A stretch of DNA of 64,000 nt from positions 62,001 to 126,000 of the forward strand of contig NZ_SCNL01000011.1 in assembly GCF_005502745.1 (NCBI RefSeq). Reading direction: 5' to 3'. Positions within the stretch are counted from its first letter, which is position 1. The number at the start of each line of letters is the position of its first letter. The notes under the pieces are model-generated. The model did no database searches. It saw only the letters and a program-made list of their open reading frames with translations, and was not told where the DNA came from. Both the position numbers and the translations under genes were made by a program. This stretch comes from Sphingomonas sp. 3P27F8. GTDB lineage: Bacteria > Pseudomonadota > Alphaproteobacteria > Sphingomonadales > Sphingomonadaceae. Of this stretch, positions 21,534 to 30,321 are shown piece after piece.

Positions 21534-22243
21534 GCGACACTTCCGATCAGACGATCGCCGCCGCCCGCGCCGCTTATGAGCGCATCACGGGCGCGCGCTA
21601 CGACGCCACCTATCTCACCCGTCGTCGCCGCAGCGCTGGCGCGAAGCGGCTCGGCAAGCGGTTGACCCGGATCGCGATCGCCGACGCAGCGATCCTGAGC
21701 GGCGCGTTCGTGATCGGCCTTATCGTTCCGCTCGGCATCATGGGCGCGACAGCGGTGATGGCGCTGTTGCTCGCGGTGACGGCGATGCTGGCGGTATGGC
21801 CGGCCGATGCACCGATCGCACCTGAACGGCTACGCCAGACGGATATCCGCGCGCTCCCGACGCAAACTGCGCGTTGGCTGGATTCTCAAAGGCCCGGCCT
21901 TCCCGCGCCCGCGGTATTGGTTACGGACAGGATCGGCGTGCGGCTGGATACGCTGGGCGCGCAGCTGGCCGCGCTCCATGAAGAGACACCAGCGACCGCC
22001 GAAATCCGCCGGCTGGTAGGCGAACAATTGCCCGAATTCGTTCGCGACTACCAGCGCGTTCCCCGTGCGCTTCGTGCTACACCGCGCAACGGGAAGACGC
22101 CCGATCGCCAGTTAATTGACGGATTGGAGTTGATCGAGCGCGAGATCGGGCAAATGTCGGAGGAGCTGGCGCAGGGCGATCTCGATACGCTCGCGACCCG
22201 CGGCCGTTATCTGGAAATCAAGTATCGCGGAGAGGAATCCTAA
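21530..22243 (+). CDS. XpaC-like membrane protein, TelA partner
   Basis: A 237-residue protein with a basic N-terminus, two adjacent membrane helices (about residues 44-87, rich in Ile/Ala/Val), and a cytosolic helical C-terminal part. Homologues are named 5-bromo-4-chloroindolyl phosphate hydrolysis protein (XpaC), although no catalytic motif is visible. It starts with a GTG overlapping the telA stop, with GGAG five bases before. The TelA-XpaC pairing is common, and the membrane protein probably anchors the TelA protein. Confidence 0.7.
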   Translation: MSDTSDQTIAAARAAYERITGARYDATYLTRRRRSAGAKRLGKRLTRIAIADAAILSGAFVIGLIVPLGIMGATAVMALLLAVTAMLAVWPADAPIAPERLRQTDIRALPTQTARWLDSQRPGLPAPAVLVTDRIGVRLDTLGAQLAALHEETPATAEIRRLVGEQLPEFVRDYQRVPRALRATPRNGKTPDRQLIDGLELIEREIGQMSEELAQGDLDTLATRGRYLEIKYRGEES

Positions 22244-22288
22244 GCCGACTCGCTTAACATCGTCACATATTTTCGTTAGCTAGCGCGC

Positions 22289-23068
22289 ATGAACGAGCGT
22301 GTGCTGAGCTTCCAGGGTATCCACAACTTCCGCGATTATGGTGGCTATCACACGCCGTCCGGAAAGATTCGGGCCGGCTTATTGTGGCGATCGGGCCAGC
22401 ATGGCGATGCGACCGCGGACGATCTCGATGGTGTGGCGTCGCTTCGGATCGCCACTATCATCGATCTGCGTGGGGATAGCGAGCGTCGCGTCGCGCCATG
22501 CCGCCGACATGGCGCGTTCGACGGTACTGTCCTGTTCGCGCCTGGCGAGACCGCTGGAAGCAAGCTTGCTCCTCATCAGCAGGCCGCGAAGGGGGTCGCA
22601 ACAGCAGAAGAGGCTCGTGCAGCGATGCAGGAGCTTTACGTCTCGATGCCATATCGCGACGTACTGATCCGCACGCTGACCCTTTATTTTAAGGCGCTGG
22701 CCACGCGAGATGGCGCGAGCCTGCTCCACTGCCTGGCCGGAAAGGATCGCACGGGACTGGCGGCTGCATTGCTCCACAGCCTGCTCGGCGTGGGTGAGGA
22801 CGATATCATGGCGGATTATCTGCTCACGAACACCGCCGGCAATCCCGAGCGCCGCATTGCCAGCGCCGCAGCGTCTATGCGCGCAAACTATGGTCAACAG
22901 ATGACTGACGAGGCGATCATCGCGCTAATGTCGGTAGAGGCCGATTATCTCCACACCGCATTCGCCTCGATTCGGGAGCGGCACGGAAACATCCAAAACT
23001 ATGCGGAGCAAGTGCTGGAGGTGGATGGCGCCCGGCGCGAAGCTATCGCGGCGCGCCTGATCGGCTGA
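22289..23068 (+). CDS. Tyrosine-protein phosphatase (PTP3-like)
   Basis: A 259-residue phosphatase of the Y_phosphatase3 family, close to bacterial lipid/protein phosphatases such as LipA and IphP. The N-terminal NFRDYGGY (about 13-20) is the family signature, and the P-loop is HCLAGKDRTG with nucleophile C148 and R154. It may act on phosphotyrosine or phosphoinositides; the substrate is unknown. There is no signal peptide. It follows the TelA/XpaC pair on the same strand after a 45-base gap and could belong to the same transcript. Confidence 0.92.
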   Translation: MNERVLSFQGIHNFRDYGGYHTPSGKIRAGLLWRSGQHGDATADDLDGVASLRIATIIDLRGDSERRVAPCRRHGAFDGTVLFAPGETAGSKLAPHQQAAKGVATAEEARAAMQELYVSMPYRDVLIRTLTLYFKALATRDGASLLHCLAGKDRTGLAAALLHSLLGVGEDDIMADYLLTNTAGNPERRIASAAASMRANYGQQMTDEAIIALMSVEADYLHTAFASIRERHGNIQNYAEQVLEVDGARREAIAARLIG

Positions 23069-23070
23069 CG

Positions 23071-24396
23071 TCAGCCGAAAGCTATACCCCACAGCAGGAC
23101 CGCGTTCAGCAGCACGATCAGGCCCGCCACTGACCAGGCAAGGGCGGCAAGCCAGCGCGGTGCGATATGTGCGCCCATGACAGTCGCGCTGCCGGTGAAG
23201 GCAACCAGCGGCACCACCGCGAACGGCAATTGCATGCTTAGAACCGCCTGGCTCAATAGCAGCAACCGCGTCGCGCCTTCATCGCCCATCGTCATCACGA
23301 CCGCGATCGCCGGCAAGAGCGCCAGTCCGCGTGTCACCAGCCGCCGCGCCCATGCCGGCAGCCGCAGGTGAAGAAACCCTTCCATTACAATCTGGCCCGC
23401 CAGCGTTCCGGTGACAGTGGAATTCTGCCCGCTCGCCAACAGCGCGATGGCGAATACCGTGCTCGCTGCCCCCACGCCAAGCATCGGCGCGAGCAACCGG
23501 TGCGCGTCTGCGATTTCCGCTACGTCGGTGCGCCCGGCGACATGAAAGGTGGCCGCCGCCAGGATCAGGATGGCGGCATTTATGAAGAAGGCTAGCCCTA
23601 GCGAAACCGTCGAGTCCACCGTCGCCAAGCGGATCGCCTCGCGCCTGTCGCGCTCGCTCTGCCCGAACGCCCGCGTCTGCACGATGGCGGAATGGAGGTA
23701 CAGGTTGTGGGGCATCACTGTCGCGCCCAGGATGCCGATCGCAATATACAGCATCGCGGGATTGCGGACGATTTCCGCAGTTGGCACCACGCCCCCCGCA
23801 GCCGCGCGCCAGTCCGGCCCCGCCCAGATAAGTTCCAGGGTGAAACAGCCGGCGATGATGATGAGCAATGCGGCGATAACCGCTTCCAACCGCCGGAATC
23901 CAAAACGCTGCAGCGCCAGGATTAGGAAAACGTCGAGCGCGGTCACGCACACGCCGGCGACCAGCGGCAGGCCAAACAGCAATTGCAGTGCGATCGCCGT
24001 ACCCAGCACCTCGGCGAGATCGCACGCGATGATCGCGATCTCGCATAGCAGCCACAGCGCCAGCGCAACACCGCGAGGGTAATGCGCGCGGCAGGCCTGG
24101 GCGAGATCCATTCCCGCCCCGATACCCAACCGAGCGGCCAGCGCCTGAAGCACAATCGCCATCAGGTTCGACAGAAGCACGACGGAGAGCAGCGCGTAGC
24201 CAAAAGCAGAGCCACCCGCGATATCGGTCGCCCAGTTGCCCGGGTCCATGTAGCCGACCGCCACCAGCCAGCCCGGGCCAGTGAAGGCAAGCAGCTTACG
24301 CACGAAGCCTGCACCATGCGGCACGGTGATCGTGCCATGGCTTTCCGGCAGCGAGCGCCTGACGTCGATAGGGAGCCGGTTCATCCGCGCATCCAT
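23071..24396 (-). CDS. mntH: Nramp-family divalent metal transporter (MntH-like)
   Basis: A proton-coupled Mn2+/Fe2+ importer with about 11 membrane helices. The metal-site motifs are present: DPGN in [14 protein letters not shown] (TM1) and MPHN in [14 protein letters not shown] (TM6). About 441 residues, a normal size. The start is uncertain: a TTG at 24420, ATG at 24396 and ATG at 24384 are all in frame and none has a clear ribosome site; I take 24396. It converges with the tyrosine phosphatase gene, with only two bases between stops. No Fur or MntR box could be recognised upstream. Confidence 0.92.
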   Translation of the reverse strand: MDARMNRLPIDVRRSLPESHGTITVPHGAGFVRKLLAFTGPGWLVAVGYMDPGNWATDIAGGSAFGYALLSVVLLSNLMAIVLQALAARLGIGAGMDLAQACRAHYPRGVALALWLLCEIAIIACDLAEVLGTAIALQLLFGLPLVAGVCVTALDVFLILALQRFGFRRLEAVIAALLIIIAGCFTLELIWAGPDWRAAAGGVVPTAEIVRNPAMLYIAIGILGATVMPHNLYLHSAIVQTRAFGQSERDRREAIRLATVDSTVSLGLAFFINAAILILAAATFHVAGRTDVAEIADAHRLLAPMLGVGAASTVFAIALLASGQNSTVTGTLAGQIVMEGFLHLRLPAWARRLVTRGLALLPAIAVVMTMGDEGATRLLLLSQAVLSMQLPFAVVPLVAFTGSATVMGAHIAPRWLAALAWSVAGLIVLLNAVLLWGIAFG

Positions 24397-24497
24397 GCGG
24401 GAGGGTACGATGTGGTTCAACCGCGATTTGGCTATCGGAGGAGCGCACTTAAAAGCGGCCAGCCCGCGCGCTGCCCAAAGGCAGGTTTCCCTGATAG

Positions 24498-24910
24498 CGC
24501 GCCGTCTTCTCCCTTATTGTCGCTACGCAGCATACGGCGGACGGATCGGGCATCATCGCGCGCGCGCCACGTGTCGCACCGATGTGCGGCAAGCTCGCCA
24601 CGATCGTCAGGCCGAGTACGCAAAGCCACGAGCGGGATATCAAGTATCCCGATCCTGCTCTGCGGTCGCGTCCGATGCGCAGCATCCAGATTCTTTACCG
24701 GCTTACAGATAACGGCAAGGAGTGGCGTGGCCAGATTTGTGATCCGCGTCGGGGCAAGACATTCAAGTCGACCGGCAGCCGCAACCCGATGGCTCGCTCA
24801 ACGTGCAGGGTTGCGTCGCAATGTTCTGCCAGACGCAGGTTTGGAAACCCGCGCCCTCACCGGTCAGACGGGAGCGGCGTCCTTCCCAGCGCCGTAATGA
24901 TGCCAGATGA
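24498..24910 (+). pseudogene. Frameshifted DUF2147 family remnant
   Basis: Two frames together give a DUF2147 protein. Frame 1 reads TADGSGII, then MCGKLATIV, then DIKYPDPALRSRP and GKEWRGQICDPRRGKTFKS up to RNP at 24788. The family pattern continues in the next frame from 24788 as DGSLNVQGCVAMFCQTQVWK. One missing G in CCCGATGG (24786-24792) would restore the frame. The N-terminus has no start codon after the TAG at 24495, and only part of a signal-peptide-like stretch (AVFSLIVA) remains. So either the gene is decayed, or it carries sequence errors. The 3' end overlaps the convergent glycosylase gene. DUF2147 proteins are exported and of unknown function. Confidence 0.65.
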
Positions 24911-25493
24911 AGATTGCAGCCGCACCGCGATACGGTCGCCAAGCCTCCGCCAACTCTCGCGTCAATTTCTCGCTAGGCCGAGTCTCATGGCCAAGGATCC
25001 GCCCTACTTCGATCTGCACGGCGAGATCGCCTGCCGGCCAGATATCGGGTCGCCCTTCAGCGAACAGCAGATAGATTTCGGCGGACCAGCGCCCGATCCC
25101 TTTCACACGAATGAGGTCTGCAATCGCCTCTTCATCGTCCGCCGGAAGGTTGGCGAGATCGAGACGGCAACTCAGCACCTCTTCCGCCAGGCTGCGGGCA
25201 TAGCCCGATTTCTGTCGCGAGAAACCACAGGCGCGCAAATCCTCATCGCTGGCACGCGCGATGATTTTCGGATCTGTCGGATCACCGATCTGCGCCTCGA
25301 GCTTGCGCCACACCGCGTCCGCTGCCTTCACGCTCACCTGCTGCCCCACGATCGTCCGCAGCAAGGTGGCGTAACCGGGTGCGCGAATCCGCGGCTCCGG
25401 GTAGCCGACGCGGGCAAGAGCAGCGGCAAATCTCGGCTCGATCGAGCCAAGCGCGTCGATCGCTGAATGCAGCGCTTCCTTGTTCAGCCCCAT
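24864..25493 (-). CDS. DNA-3-methyladenine glycosylase II family (AlkA-like)
   Basis: A base-excision repair glycosylase of the HhH-GPD superfamily that removes alkylated purines. The helix-hairpin-helix is [14 protein letters not shown] (about 128-140), and the catalytic aspartate is D156 in WPAGDLAVQ. The early motif [16 protein letters not shown] matches the AlkA/MAG core. At 209 residues it lacks the N-terminal TBP-like domain of E. coli AlkA, as usual for this short branch. It has no iron-sulfur cluster cysteines, which excludes endonuclease III or MutY. It stands divergent from the ferredoxin gene, 54 bases apart. Confidence 0.92.
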   Translation of the reverse strand: MGLNKEALHSAIDALGSIEPRFAAALARVGYPEPRIRAPGYATLLRTIVGQQVSVKAADAVWRKLEAQIGDPTDPKIIARASDEDLRACGFSRQKSGYARSLAEEVLSCRLDLANLPADDEEAIADLIRVKGIGRWSAEIYLLFAEGRPDIWPAGDLAVQIEVGRILGHETRPSEKLTRELAEAWRPYRGAAAIFIWHHYGAGKDAAPV

Positions 25494-25547
25494 TGCAGGC
25501 GCGCGCGAACGAAGGCATGGGTCGGGGAGAAATTCACGGAGAGCATG

Positions 25548-25865
25548 ATGCCGAAGCTTATCGTCGTTACGCGGAATGGGGAAGAACGCGAGTTGGACGG
25601 CGATGCAGGCCTGTCTGTGATGGAAGTTATCCGCGACGGCGGCATCGATGAGATCCTAGCGCTGTGCGGCGGTTGCTGTAGCTGCGCCACCTGCCACGTA
25701 CATGTCGACCCGGAATTTGCGGCCAAACTGCCGCCTATGAGTGAGGATGAGAACGACCTGCTCGATTCTTCCAGTGACCGGAACGAAACCTCGCGCCTGT
25801 CATGTCAGATCCCGTTCACCGATGCACTTGATGGACTGAAGATCCGCATCGCCGAAGAAGACTAA
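25548..25865 (+). CDS. 2Fe-2S ferredoxin, adrenodoxin type
   Basis: An electron carrier of 105 residues. The cluster ligands follow C-x5-C-x2-C with a distant fourth: C40, C46, C49 and C86 (LSCQIPF), plus two extra cysteines C43 and C44 in the loop. [10 protein letters not shown] is the acidic partner-binding helix seen in ferredoxins that feed P450s or iron-sulfur assembly. The ATG at 25548 has GGAG six bases upstream. No P450 or reductase gene is adjacent, so the partner is unknown. Confidence 0.93.
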   Translation: MPKLIVVTRNGEERELDGDAGLSVMEVIRDGGIDEILALCGGCCSCATCHVHVDPEFAAKLPPMSEDENDLLDSSSDRNETSRLSCQIPFTDALDGLKIRIAEED

Positions 25866-25892
25866 GCGGCGAAGCCGCGATAGTGCAGAAGC

Positions 25893-25928
25893 TTCAAAGG
25901 CGCGACTTCGCCGTATCGCGCCTTTGAA
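25893..25928. terminator. Perfect hairpin between convergent ferredoxin and rlmB
   Basis: TTCAAAGGCGCGA (25893-25905) and TCGCGCCTTTGAA (25916-25928) form a perfect 13-pair stem with a ten-base loop. There is no long U-run, but the position between convergent stops suggests a two-way terminator. Confidence 0.6.
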
Positions 25929-25929
25929 A

Positions 25930-26679
25930 TTATCCCCGCACCGTCACCGCATAAAGCGCGATCGCGGCGGCATTGGACACGTTCAAGCTTTCCACTTTGG
26001 GGGAGATCGGCAGCTTTGCAAGCTGGTCGCAATGCGCCTCGGTATTCTGGCGCATCCCCTCGCCCTCCGCACCAAGTACGATCGCGATGCGCGCCTCGCC
26101 CATAGCTTGAGCCAGCGTCTGCGGGGCACGGCCGGTCAAGCCGATACGCCAAAAACCTGCTTCGGCAATCTCATCCAGTGCGCGAGCAAGGTTGACCACC
26201 CTCACCCATGGTACGGTTTCCAATGCCCCTGAGGCGGAGCGAGCCAGAACGCCGGATTCGGGCGGCGCGTGACGATCCTGCGTGATGATTCCAAGCGCAT
26301 CGAACGCTGCGGCCGAGCGCATGATGGCACCAACATTGTGCGGATCAGTGACCTGATCGAGCACCACCAAAGGTCGGCGATCATCCTTCCCCCGCTCTAA
26401 GAGATCGCCCAGCCATATTTCCTCCAGCGGGTCGACCTCGGCTACCAGCCCTTGATGCGGTGCATCATTGGGCACCATCCGCCCGAGATCGGCGACATCA
26501 GCATAGACGACCGGCAACACCGGCGGCAGATCAAGCGCCGCAAGCGCTTCACGCGTTCCCCAGATCTTGCGCACCACGCGCTCCGGGTTCGCCAATGCAG
26601 CTATCACGGCGTGCCTGCCCCAGAATCGCGGGCGACCGCCGGAGGGCTGGGAAGGGCGGTGTCCGCGACGGGTCATCAA
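25930..26679 (-). CDS. rlmB: 23S rRNA (guanosine-2'-O-)-methyltransferase, TrmH family
   Basis: A SPOUT methyltransferase that 2'-O-methylates G2251 of 23S rRNA, by family. A basic tail is followed by the substrate-binding domain (FWGRHAVIAALANPERVVRKI), then the SPOUT signatures LDQVTDPHNVGAIMRSAAAF, IVLGAEGEGMRQ and SLNVSNAAAIALYA. The 249 residues are normal. The start overlaps the stop of the upstream M28 peptidase gene by 4 bases (ATGA), so they are coupled. TrmH-type paralogues make RlmB an assignment by resemblance. Confidence 0.92.
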   Translation of the reverse strand: MMTRRGHRPSQPSGGRPRFWGRHAVIAALANPERVVRKIWGTREALAALDLPPVLPVVYADVADLGRMVPNDAPHQGLVAEVDPLEEIWLGDLLERGKDDRRPLVVLDQVTDPHNVGAIMRSAAAFDALGIITQDRHAPPESGVLARSASGALETVPWVRVVNLARALDEIAEAGFWRIGLTGRAPQTLAQAMGEARIAIVLGAEGEGMRQNTEAHCDQLAKLPISPKVESLNVSNAAAIALYAVTVRG

Positions 26680-28271
26680 TTGTTGTCCGGGTAAGCAAAT
26701 GGATCGGTAACGACCGGCTTGGTCGGCAACGGTGAGCGCGGCAAGGGCTTTTCGGCATTGGCCGCGTTCAGCAGAAACGAGGCGAGGATCGTCGCCCCTT
26801 GTCGCATGTCGTCCGCCTTCAGATGGTCGTAGGTGTCGGCAGATGAATGGTGGGTGCGCGTCTCATAGTCCAGTGGATCCTGGATGAACTGAAAACCGGG
26901 CGCACCAACAGCCTGCATGAAGACGTGATCTGTGCCGTCGGTCGGCGCGACCGCCACCTGCGTCATCCCCATCGAGCGGAAGGGCGCCATCCAGTCGGCG
27001 AAGATTCGCGCCGCCGCTGGGTTGTTCTCGGCATAGATGCCGCGCAACTTTCCGGAACCGTTGTCGATATTGAAATAGCCGGCGAGCGCGTCGTAGCCCG
27101 GCTGCTTGTTGATCGGCCAGCGCTTCGGCCATTCATAGTAACGGCGTTCTCCCGTCAGCGGCGGATCGTTCGGCCCGCCGCGCGTGGCGAGGTTCTTTTC
27201 CACCCACGCCAGGCTGCCAAGCAGCGCCTGCTCTTCCCCGCTCCACAGCGCGAAGCGGATAGTGCGCTTTGGGCGCACGCCAATGGTGGAGAGTATTCGC
27301 GCAGCCTCCATTATCATCGCGGAGCCCGCGCCATTGTCTGTCGCTCCGTCCCCGGCGACCCAGCTGTCGAGATGCGCCCCGGCCATAACATAACCAGCCT
27401 TGGGACCGGTGCCGGGAATCTCTGCGAAAATGTTGTACGCTTTGACGTCGCTGTCGTCATAGTGCGTCACGCTGTCGATTTCGAGCGTCGGCGCGGCCGC
27501 GATCTTCGCAAGTCGCGCGAGTCGTCGATAATCCTCGGCAGCGATCTGCACGCCCGGCAGCGACGGCGATTTACCCGCCTCGAACATATAGCCCTCGCCG
27601 TGCAACAGCAGGCCATCGCGATACGAGATGGTGGCATATGCGAGAGCACCCTCTTCTTTCAGAAAGGCGTCGCGCTGCTTCTCGAAGTCGGAACGCTCCA
27701 GCGTCCGCTTGTCGGCTTCCGGGTCGTATTTAGCCTGCTCGAATTCGTCGAGCTTCGCCAGCTCATCACCAGTATAGCGATGGAATGGCGCCGTCGTACT
27801 CTCCGATCCGGCGCCGGGCTGGGAAACCAGCACAATCTTGCCACTGAGCTTTCCCCTGTATTGCGCGAAATCGCGTGCGCGCTGCATTGGCGCGACGAAA
27901 ATCGGGGCACTGATCGTGCCCTTCGTCGGTGGAGTCCAGGCAATCGGGATCGCTGTAAGCTGGATCGGACGAGGCGAAACCATCCGCACACTGGATTTCT
28001 CGATCCACCAACCGCGGCCGAAAAGATATCCTTCCTTGTGAACGTTCTTCAGACCCCATTCGCGATACTTCTTCTGTGTCCATTCCTCCGCCGTACGCAT
28101 AGCGGGCGAGTTTGTGAGGCGCGGGCCGATCACGTCACTCAGATGTTGAGCCGTCAGCATCACCTGAGAATGGCTTATGCCTTCGTCAATGATCCTGGCG
28201 ATGTCTGCGTTATCGTGGGCTTGGACTGGCGTAGCGATAATAGCGGTCGCGGCGAGCAACAGATGGCGCAT
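26676..28271 (-). CDS. Secreted M28-family zinc peptidase
   Basis: An exported di-zinc aminopeptidase or carboxypeptidase of 531 residues. A signal peptide (MRHLLLAATAIIATPVQA) comes first. A PA-like insertion lies at about 130-250 (QYRGKLSGKIVLVSQPG). The M28 catalytic core has AGAHLDSW, DGATDNGAGSAMIMEAARIL, GEEQALLGS, and a late DGTDHVFM and THHSSADTYD, where the zinc-binding histidines and acidic residues lie. The natural substrate is unknown; extracellular peptides are likely. It is the first gene of the pair with rlmB. Confidence 0.93.
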   Translation of the reverse strand: MRHLLLAATAIIATPVQAHDNADIARIIDEGISHSQVMLTAQHLSDVIGPRLTNSPAMRTAEEWTQKKYREWGLKNVHKEGYLFGRGWWIEKSSVRMVSPRPIQLTAIPIAWTPPTKGTISAPIFVAPMQRARDFAQYRGKLSGKIVLVSQPGAGSESTTAPFHRYTGDELAKLDEFEQAKYDPEADKRTLERSDFEKQRDAFLKEEGALAYATISYRDGLLLHGEGYMFEAGKSPSLPGVQIAAEDYRRLARLAKIAAAPTLEIDSVTHYDDSDVKAYNIFAEIPGTGPKAGYVMAGAHLDSWVAGDGATDNGAGSAMIMEAARILSTIGVRPKRTIRFALWSGEEQALLGSLAWVEKNLATRGGPNDPPLTGERRYYEWPKRWPINKQPGYDALAGYFNIDNGSGKLRGIYAENNPAAARIFADWMAPFRSMGMTQVAVAPTDGTDHVFMQAVGAPGFQFIQDPLDYETRTHHSSADTYDHLKADDMRQGATILASFLLNAANAEKPLPRSPLPTKPVVTDPFAYPDNN

Positions 28272-28405
28272 GTGCGGTACCCCTTCCCTGCGGGAATTAT
28301 TTTGTTGCGCGCCCTATGCCGCGCGTCGGTCATGAAAACCAGTGCGTTGACAGCGACCGCCGGCTTCGGCATTGGGCGCCCTCGCTTTGATGAAGCGGCC
28401 CCATT

Positions 28406-28491
28406 GGAAGGGTGGCCGAGTGGTTAAAGGCAGCAGACTGTAAATCTGCCCGCGTGAGCGTACACTGGTTCGAATCCAGTCCCTTCCACCA
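28406..28491 (+). tRNA. tRNA-Tyr (GTA)
   Basis: A type II tRNA of 86 bases with encoded CCA. The acceptor stem GGAAGGG pairs with CCCTTCC, and the anticodon stem GCAGA/TCTGC encloses the loop CTGTAAA, giving anticodon GTA (28440-28442). The long variable arm (about 28450-28463) and TTCGAAT T-loop are present. Confidence 0.96.
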
Positions 28492-28512
28492 AGGCCGCAA
28501 CCGGCGGCCTTT
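28491..28512 (+). terminator. Terminator after tRNA-Tyr
   Basis: AAGGCCGC (28491-28498) pairs with GCGGCCTT (28504-28511) around a five-base loop, starting at the last base of CCA and followed by TT. A likely short intrinsic terminator. Confidence 0.6.
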
Positions 28513-28692
28513 CGCAAACGGCAGATCGGCACAAACCCGGCACGATCGAGGCCCGCAGCCTTCTGCGACGGTTCGAGAGGGGCTTTGCCGTTCCCGGACG
28601 GCGCCTTGGGTTTCAAGACATCCGAAACGCCCGACGCGCAATATCTACAGCGTTTGCGTTAGATGTTCATCGGCCACTGCCGACCATCAAAG

Positions 28693-28729
28693 CAAAAGCC
28701 CCGCCACCCGGATCGGGCAGCGGGGCTTT
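28693..28729 (-). terminator. Terminator after tRNA-Val
   Basis: AAAGCCCCGC (28695-28704) pairs with GCGGGGCTTT (28720-28729), with additional pairs inside. On the minus strand the stem is followed by TTTTGCTTTG. It lies a few bases downstream of tRNA-Val on that strand. Confidence 0.8.
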
Positions 28730-28732
28730 CGA

Positions 28733-28807
28733 TGGTGGGCGTGGCAAGGATTGAACTTGCGACCCCTGCGATGTCAACACAGTGCTCTACCACTGAGCTA
28801 CACGCCC
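28733..28807 (-). tRNA. tRNA-Val (GAC)
   Basis: A standard 75-base tRNA with CCA, read on the minus strand. The acceptor GGGCGTG pairs with CACGCCC, the anticodon stem CTGTG/CGCAG holds loop TTGACAT with anticodon GAC, and the T-arm GCAAG-TTCAATC-CTTGC is intact. It is convergent with tRNA-Tyr. Confidence 0.96.
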
Positions 28808-28863
28808 ACGGGAGTGGGGCCTTTAGCGAGGAGATTCCGACCACGCAAGCGGCGCAGCGCGAT

Positions 28864-29241
28864 TTAGTTCAGGCCGCTCACATTATCGGCTTCGAACATG
28901 CGATCGACTTCGAGCACGAGATCTCGCAGGTGAAACGGCTTCGACAAAACACGCGCCTGCGGCATCGCCCTGCCGGCCTTCAGCGTCACCGCCGCGAAGC
29001 CGGTGATGAACATGACGCGCATGTCCGGCGCGATATCGGCCGCTTTCTGCGCCAGCTCGATCCCATCCATTTCCGGCATCACGATATCCGTGAGCAGCAG
29101 ATCGAATCGCTCCGCCTCGATCAGCGGAATCGCCGCCGTGCCACGATCGACCGCCGATACCGCATAGCCCGAACGCTCAAGCGCGCGGGTAAGATATTCG
29201 CGCATCACCTGATCGTCCTCGGCCAGTAGTATCCTGATCAT
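28864..29241 (-). CDS. cpdR: CpdR-type single-domain response regulator
   Basis: A 125-residue receiver with no output domain. The acidic pocket is EDD at 8-10, the phosphorylation site D52 in LLLTDIVMPEMDGIELA, and the conserved lysine K101 in VLSKPFHL. The stretches MFITGFAAV and SKPFHLRDLV match alphaproteobacterial CpdR, which in Caulobacter is unphosphorylated to direct ClpXP to substrates such as CtrA and PdeA, and is phosphorylated through CckA-ChpT. No kinase gene is nearby. It is a lone minus-strand gene behind two tRNAs. Confidence 0.9.
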   Translation of the reverse strand: MIRILLAEDDQVMREYLTRALERSGYAVSAVDRGTAAIPLIEAERFDLLLTDIVMPEMDGIELAQKAADIAPDMRVMFITGFAAVTLKAGRAMPQARVLSKPFHLRDLVLEVDRMFEADNVSGLN

Positions 29242-29370
29242 GGTGGGTTGTCGGTCCTCGTATCTGGCCGTGCCTCGTCGGGGCTGCCAATATGCCGCAA
29301 CACATTAAGAAAATCCATCCGCCCGCGCCCCGTTGCGACCAGTCGCGCTGTGCCATAGGCTGATGCAAGA

Positions 29371-30204
29371 ATGACGCGATCCTTCGATATTGTCGGCCCG
29401 GAAATACCGGAAAGCCCAGTGGTAATCTCGGTGCCCCACGCGGGGCGCGATTATCCGCTCTCCCTGCGTGCGAACCTGCGCGTGCCGAGCGAACTCCTGG
29501 CCACTTTGGAGGACCGCCATGTCGATGCGATCGCGCTGGCGGCGAGCGCGGGCGAAACGCTGCTGATCCAGCGGCTGGGACGAGCCTGGATCGATCTCAA
29601 CCGCGCAGAGCATGAGCGTGATCCGGGCGTCGATGAGGGTGCGCCGCCGGGAGCACCCAGCACGAAGGTGCGTGGCGGGCTTGGAATCGTACCGCGGCGC
29701 ACGGCGCGGGCAGGCGAATTGTGGCGACGACGTTTTCCAGGCGAGGAGATTGCAGCGCGCATTCTCGCCGATCACCGGCCGTATCACGCGGCGCTGCGCG
29801 AGACGCTGAGACTGGCACGGGACCGGTTCGGCTGCGCAGTATTGCTCGATCTTCATTCGATGCCGCCGATCCTGCAAGGCAACGCGCGGATCGTCACGGG
29901 CGATCGCTTCGGTCGCTCCAGCAGCGTGCGCTTCGTCCGCCGCGTGGAATCGGTCGTGAGCACGGAAGGTCTGCGGTACAGTCGCAATGTCCCCTACGCC
30001 GGTGGCCACATCCTGGAACGGCATGGCAACCCGGCCACGCATATTCATGCCATTCAGCTCGAACTCGATCGGTCGCTGTATCTTGACAGCACGTTCGACA
30101 AGCCTGGCGCCAATTTCGACGCGATCGTCCGACTGGTGCGCGGAATTATAGACGCACTGACCGACGAAGCATGCGATTCCGCGCCGGCACTCGCCGCCGA
30201 GTAA
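29371..30204 (+). CDS. N-formylglutamate amidohydrolase family protein
   Basis: A metal-dependent amidohydrolase of 277 residues (HutG/FGase family). The core motifs are ISVPHAGRDYP (about 18-28), DRHVDAIA, DLNRAEHERDP, DHRPYHAALRETL and LLDLHSMPP. In the canonical pathway it turns N-formylglutamate into glutamate and formate, the last step of one histidine-degradation route; close relatives can act on other N-formyl amino acids. No hut genes are adjacent, so the pathway is uncertain. A weak ribosome site precedes the ATG. Confidence 0.9.
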   Translation: MTRSFDIVGPEIPESPVVISVPHAGRDYPLSLRANLRVPSELLATLEDRHVDAIALAASAGETLLIQRLGRAWIDLNRAEHERDPGVDEGAPPGAPSTKVRGGLGIVPRRTARAGELWRRRFPGEEIAARILADHRPYHAALRETLRLARDRFGCAVLLDLHSMPPILQGNARIVTGDRFGRSSSVRFVRRVESVVSTEGLRYSRNVPYAGGHILERHGNPATHIHAIQLELDRSLYLDSTFDKPGANFDAIVRLVRGIIDALTDEACDSAPALAAE

Positions 30205-30205
30205 C

Positions 30206-30315
30206 CCACAAAAAAAACCACCTCGCGAATACACGCGAGGTGGCCAAGGTTCAGGGAGGAGACACGCCTGAGCGTGTCATACAGCGCCGTGAAAGGGGGG
30301 AACACTGCGCTGTAC
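30206..30315 (-). ncRNA. Putative small RNA of the SuhB/MmgR (alpha-r8) type
   Basis: On the minus strand a run of features reads as a small RNA. First is a hairpin TACAGCGC/GCGCTGTA with extra G-C pairs and a C-rich loop (TTCCCCCCTTT). Next is a seven-pair hairpin GACACGC-TCAG-GCGTGTC, then the single-stranded TCTCCTCCCTGAACCTTGG. Last is a perfect terminator CCACCTCGCG/CGCGAGGTGG followed by eight Ts. From memory the CTCCTCCCTGAAC segment resembles the conserved internal motif of the alphaproteobacterial SuhB/MmgR small RNA, a family known from sphingomonads and rhizobia. Both C-rich segments could pair with Shine-Dalgarno sites. The 5' end is set from a predicted promoter and is approximate. 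Confidence 0.65.
30210..30243 (-). terminator. Terminator of the small RNA
   Basis: CCACCTCGCG (30218-30227) and CGCGAGGTGG (30234-30243) form a perfect ten-pair stem with a six-base loop. On the minus strand it is followed by eight Ts (A-run 30210-30217), the strongest intrinsic terminator in the window. Confidence 0.9.
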
Positions 30316-30321
30316 GGCTAC

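Noticed and set aside
28330..28641. Minus-strand reading frames over tRNA-Tyr that contain GLDSNQCTLTRADLQSAAF
   Set aside because: This peptide is the well-known false translation of a tRNA-Tyr gene; it is the antisense of the tRNA, not a protein.
28663..29229. Plus-strand frame over tRNA-Val and cpdR
   Set aside because: It reads through the antisense of a tRNA and of a well-recognised CpdR gene; no independent motif.
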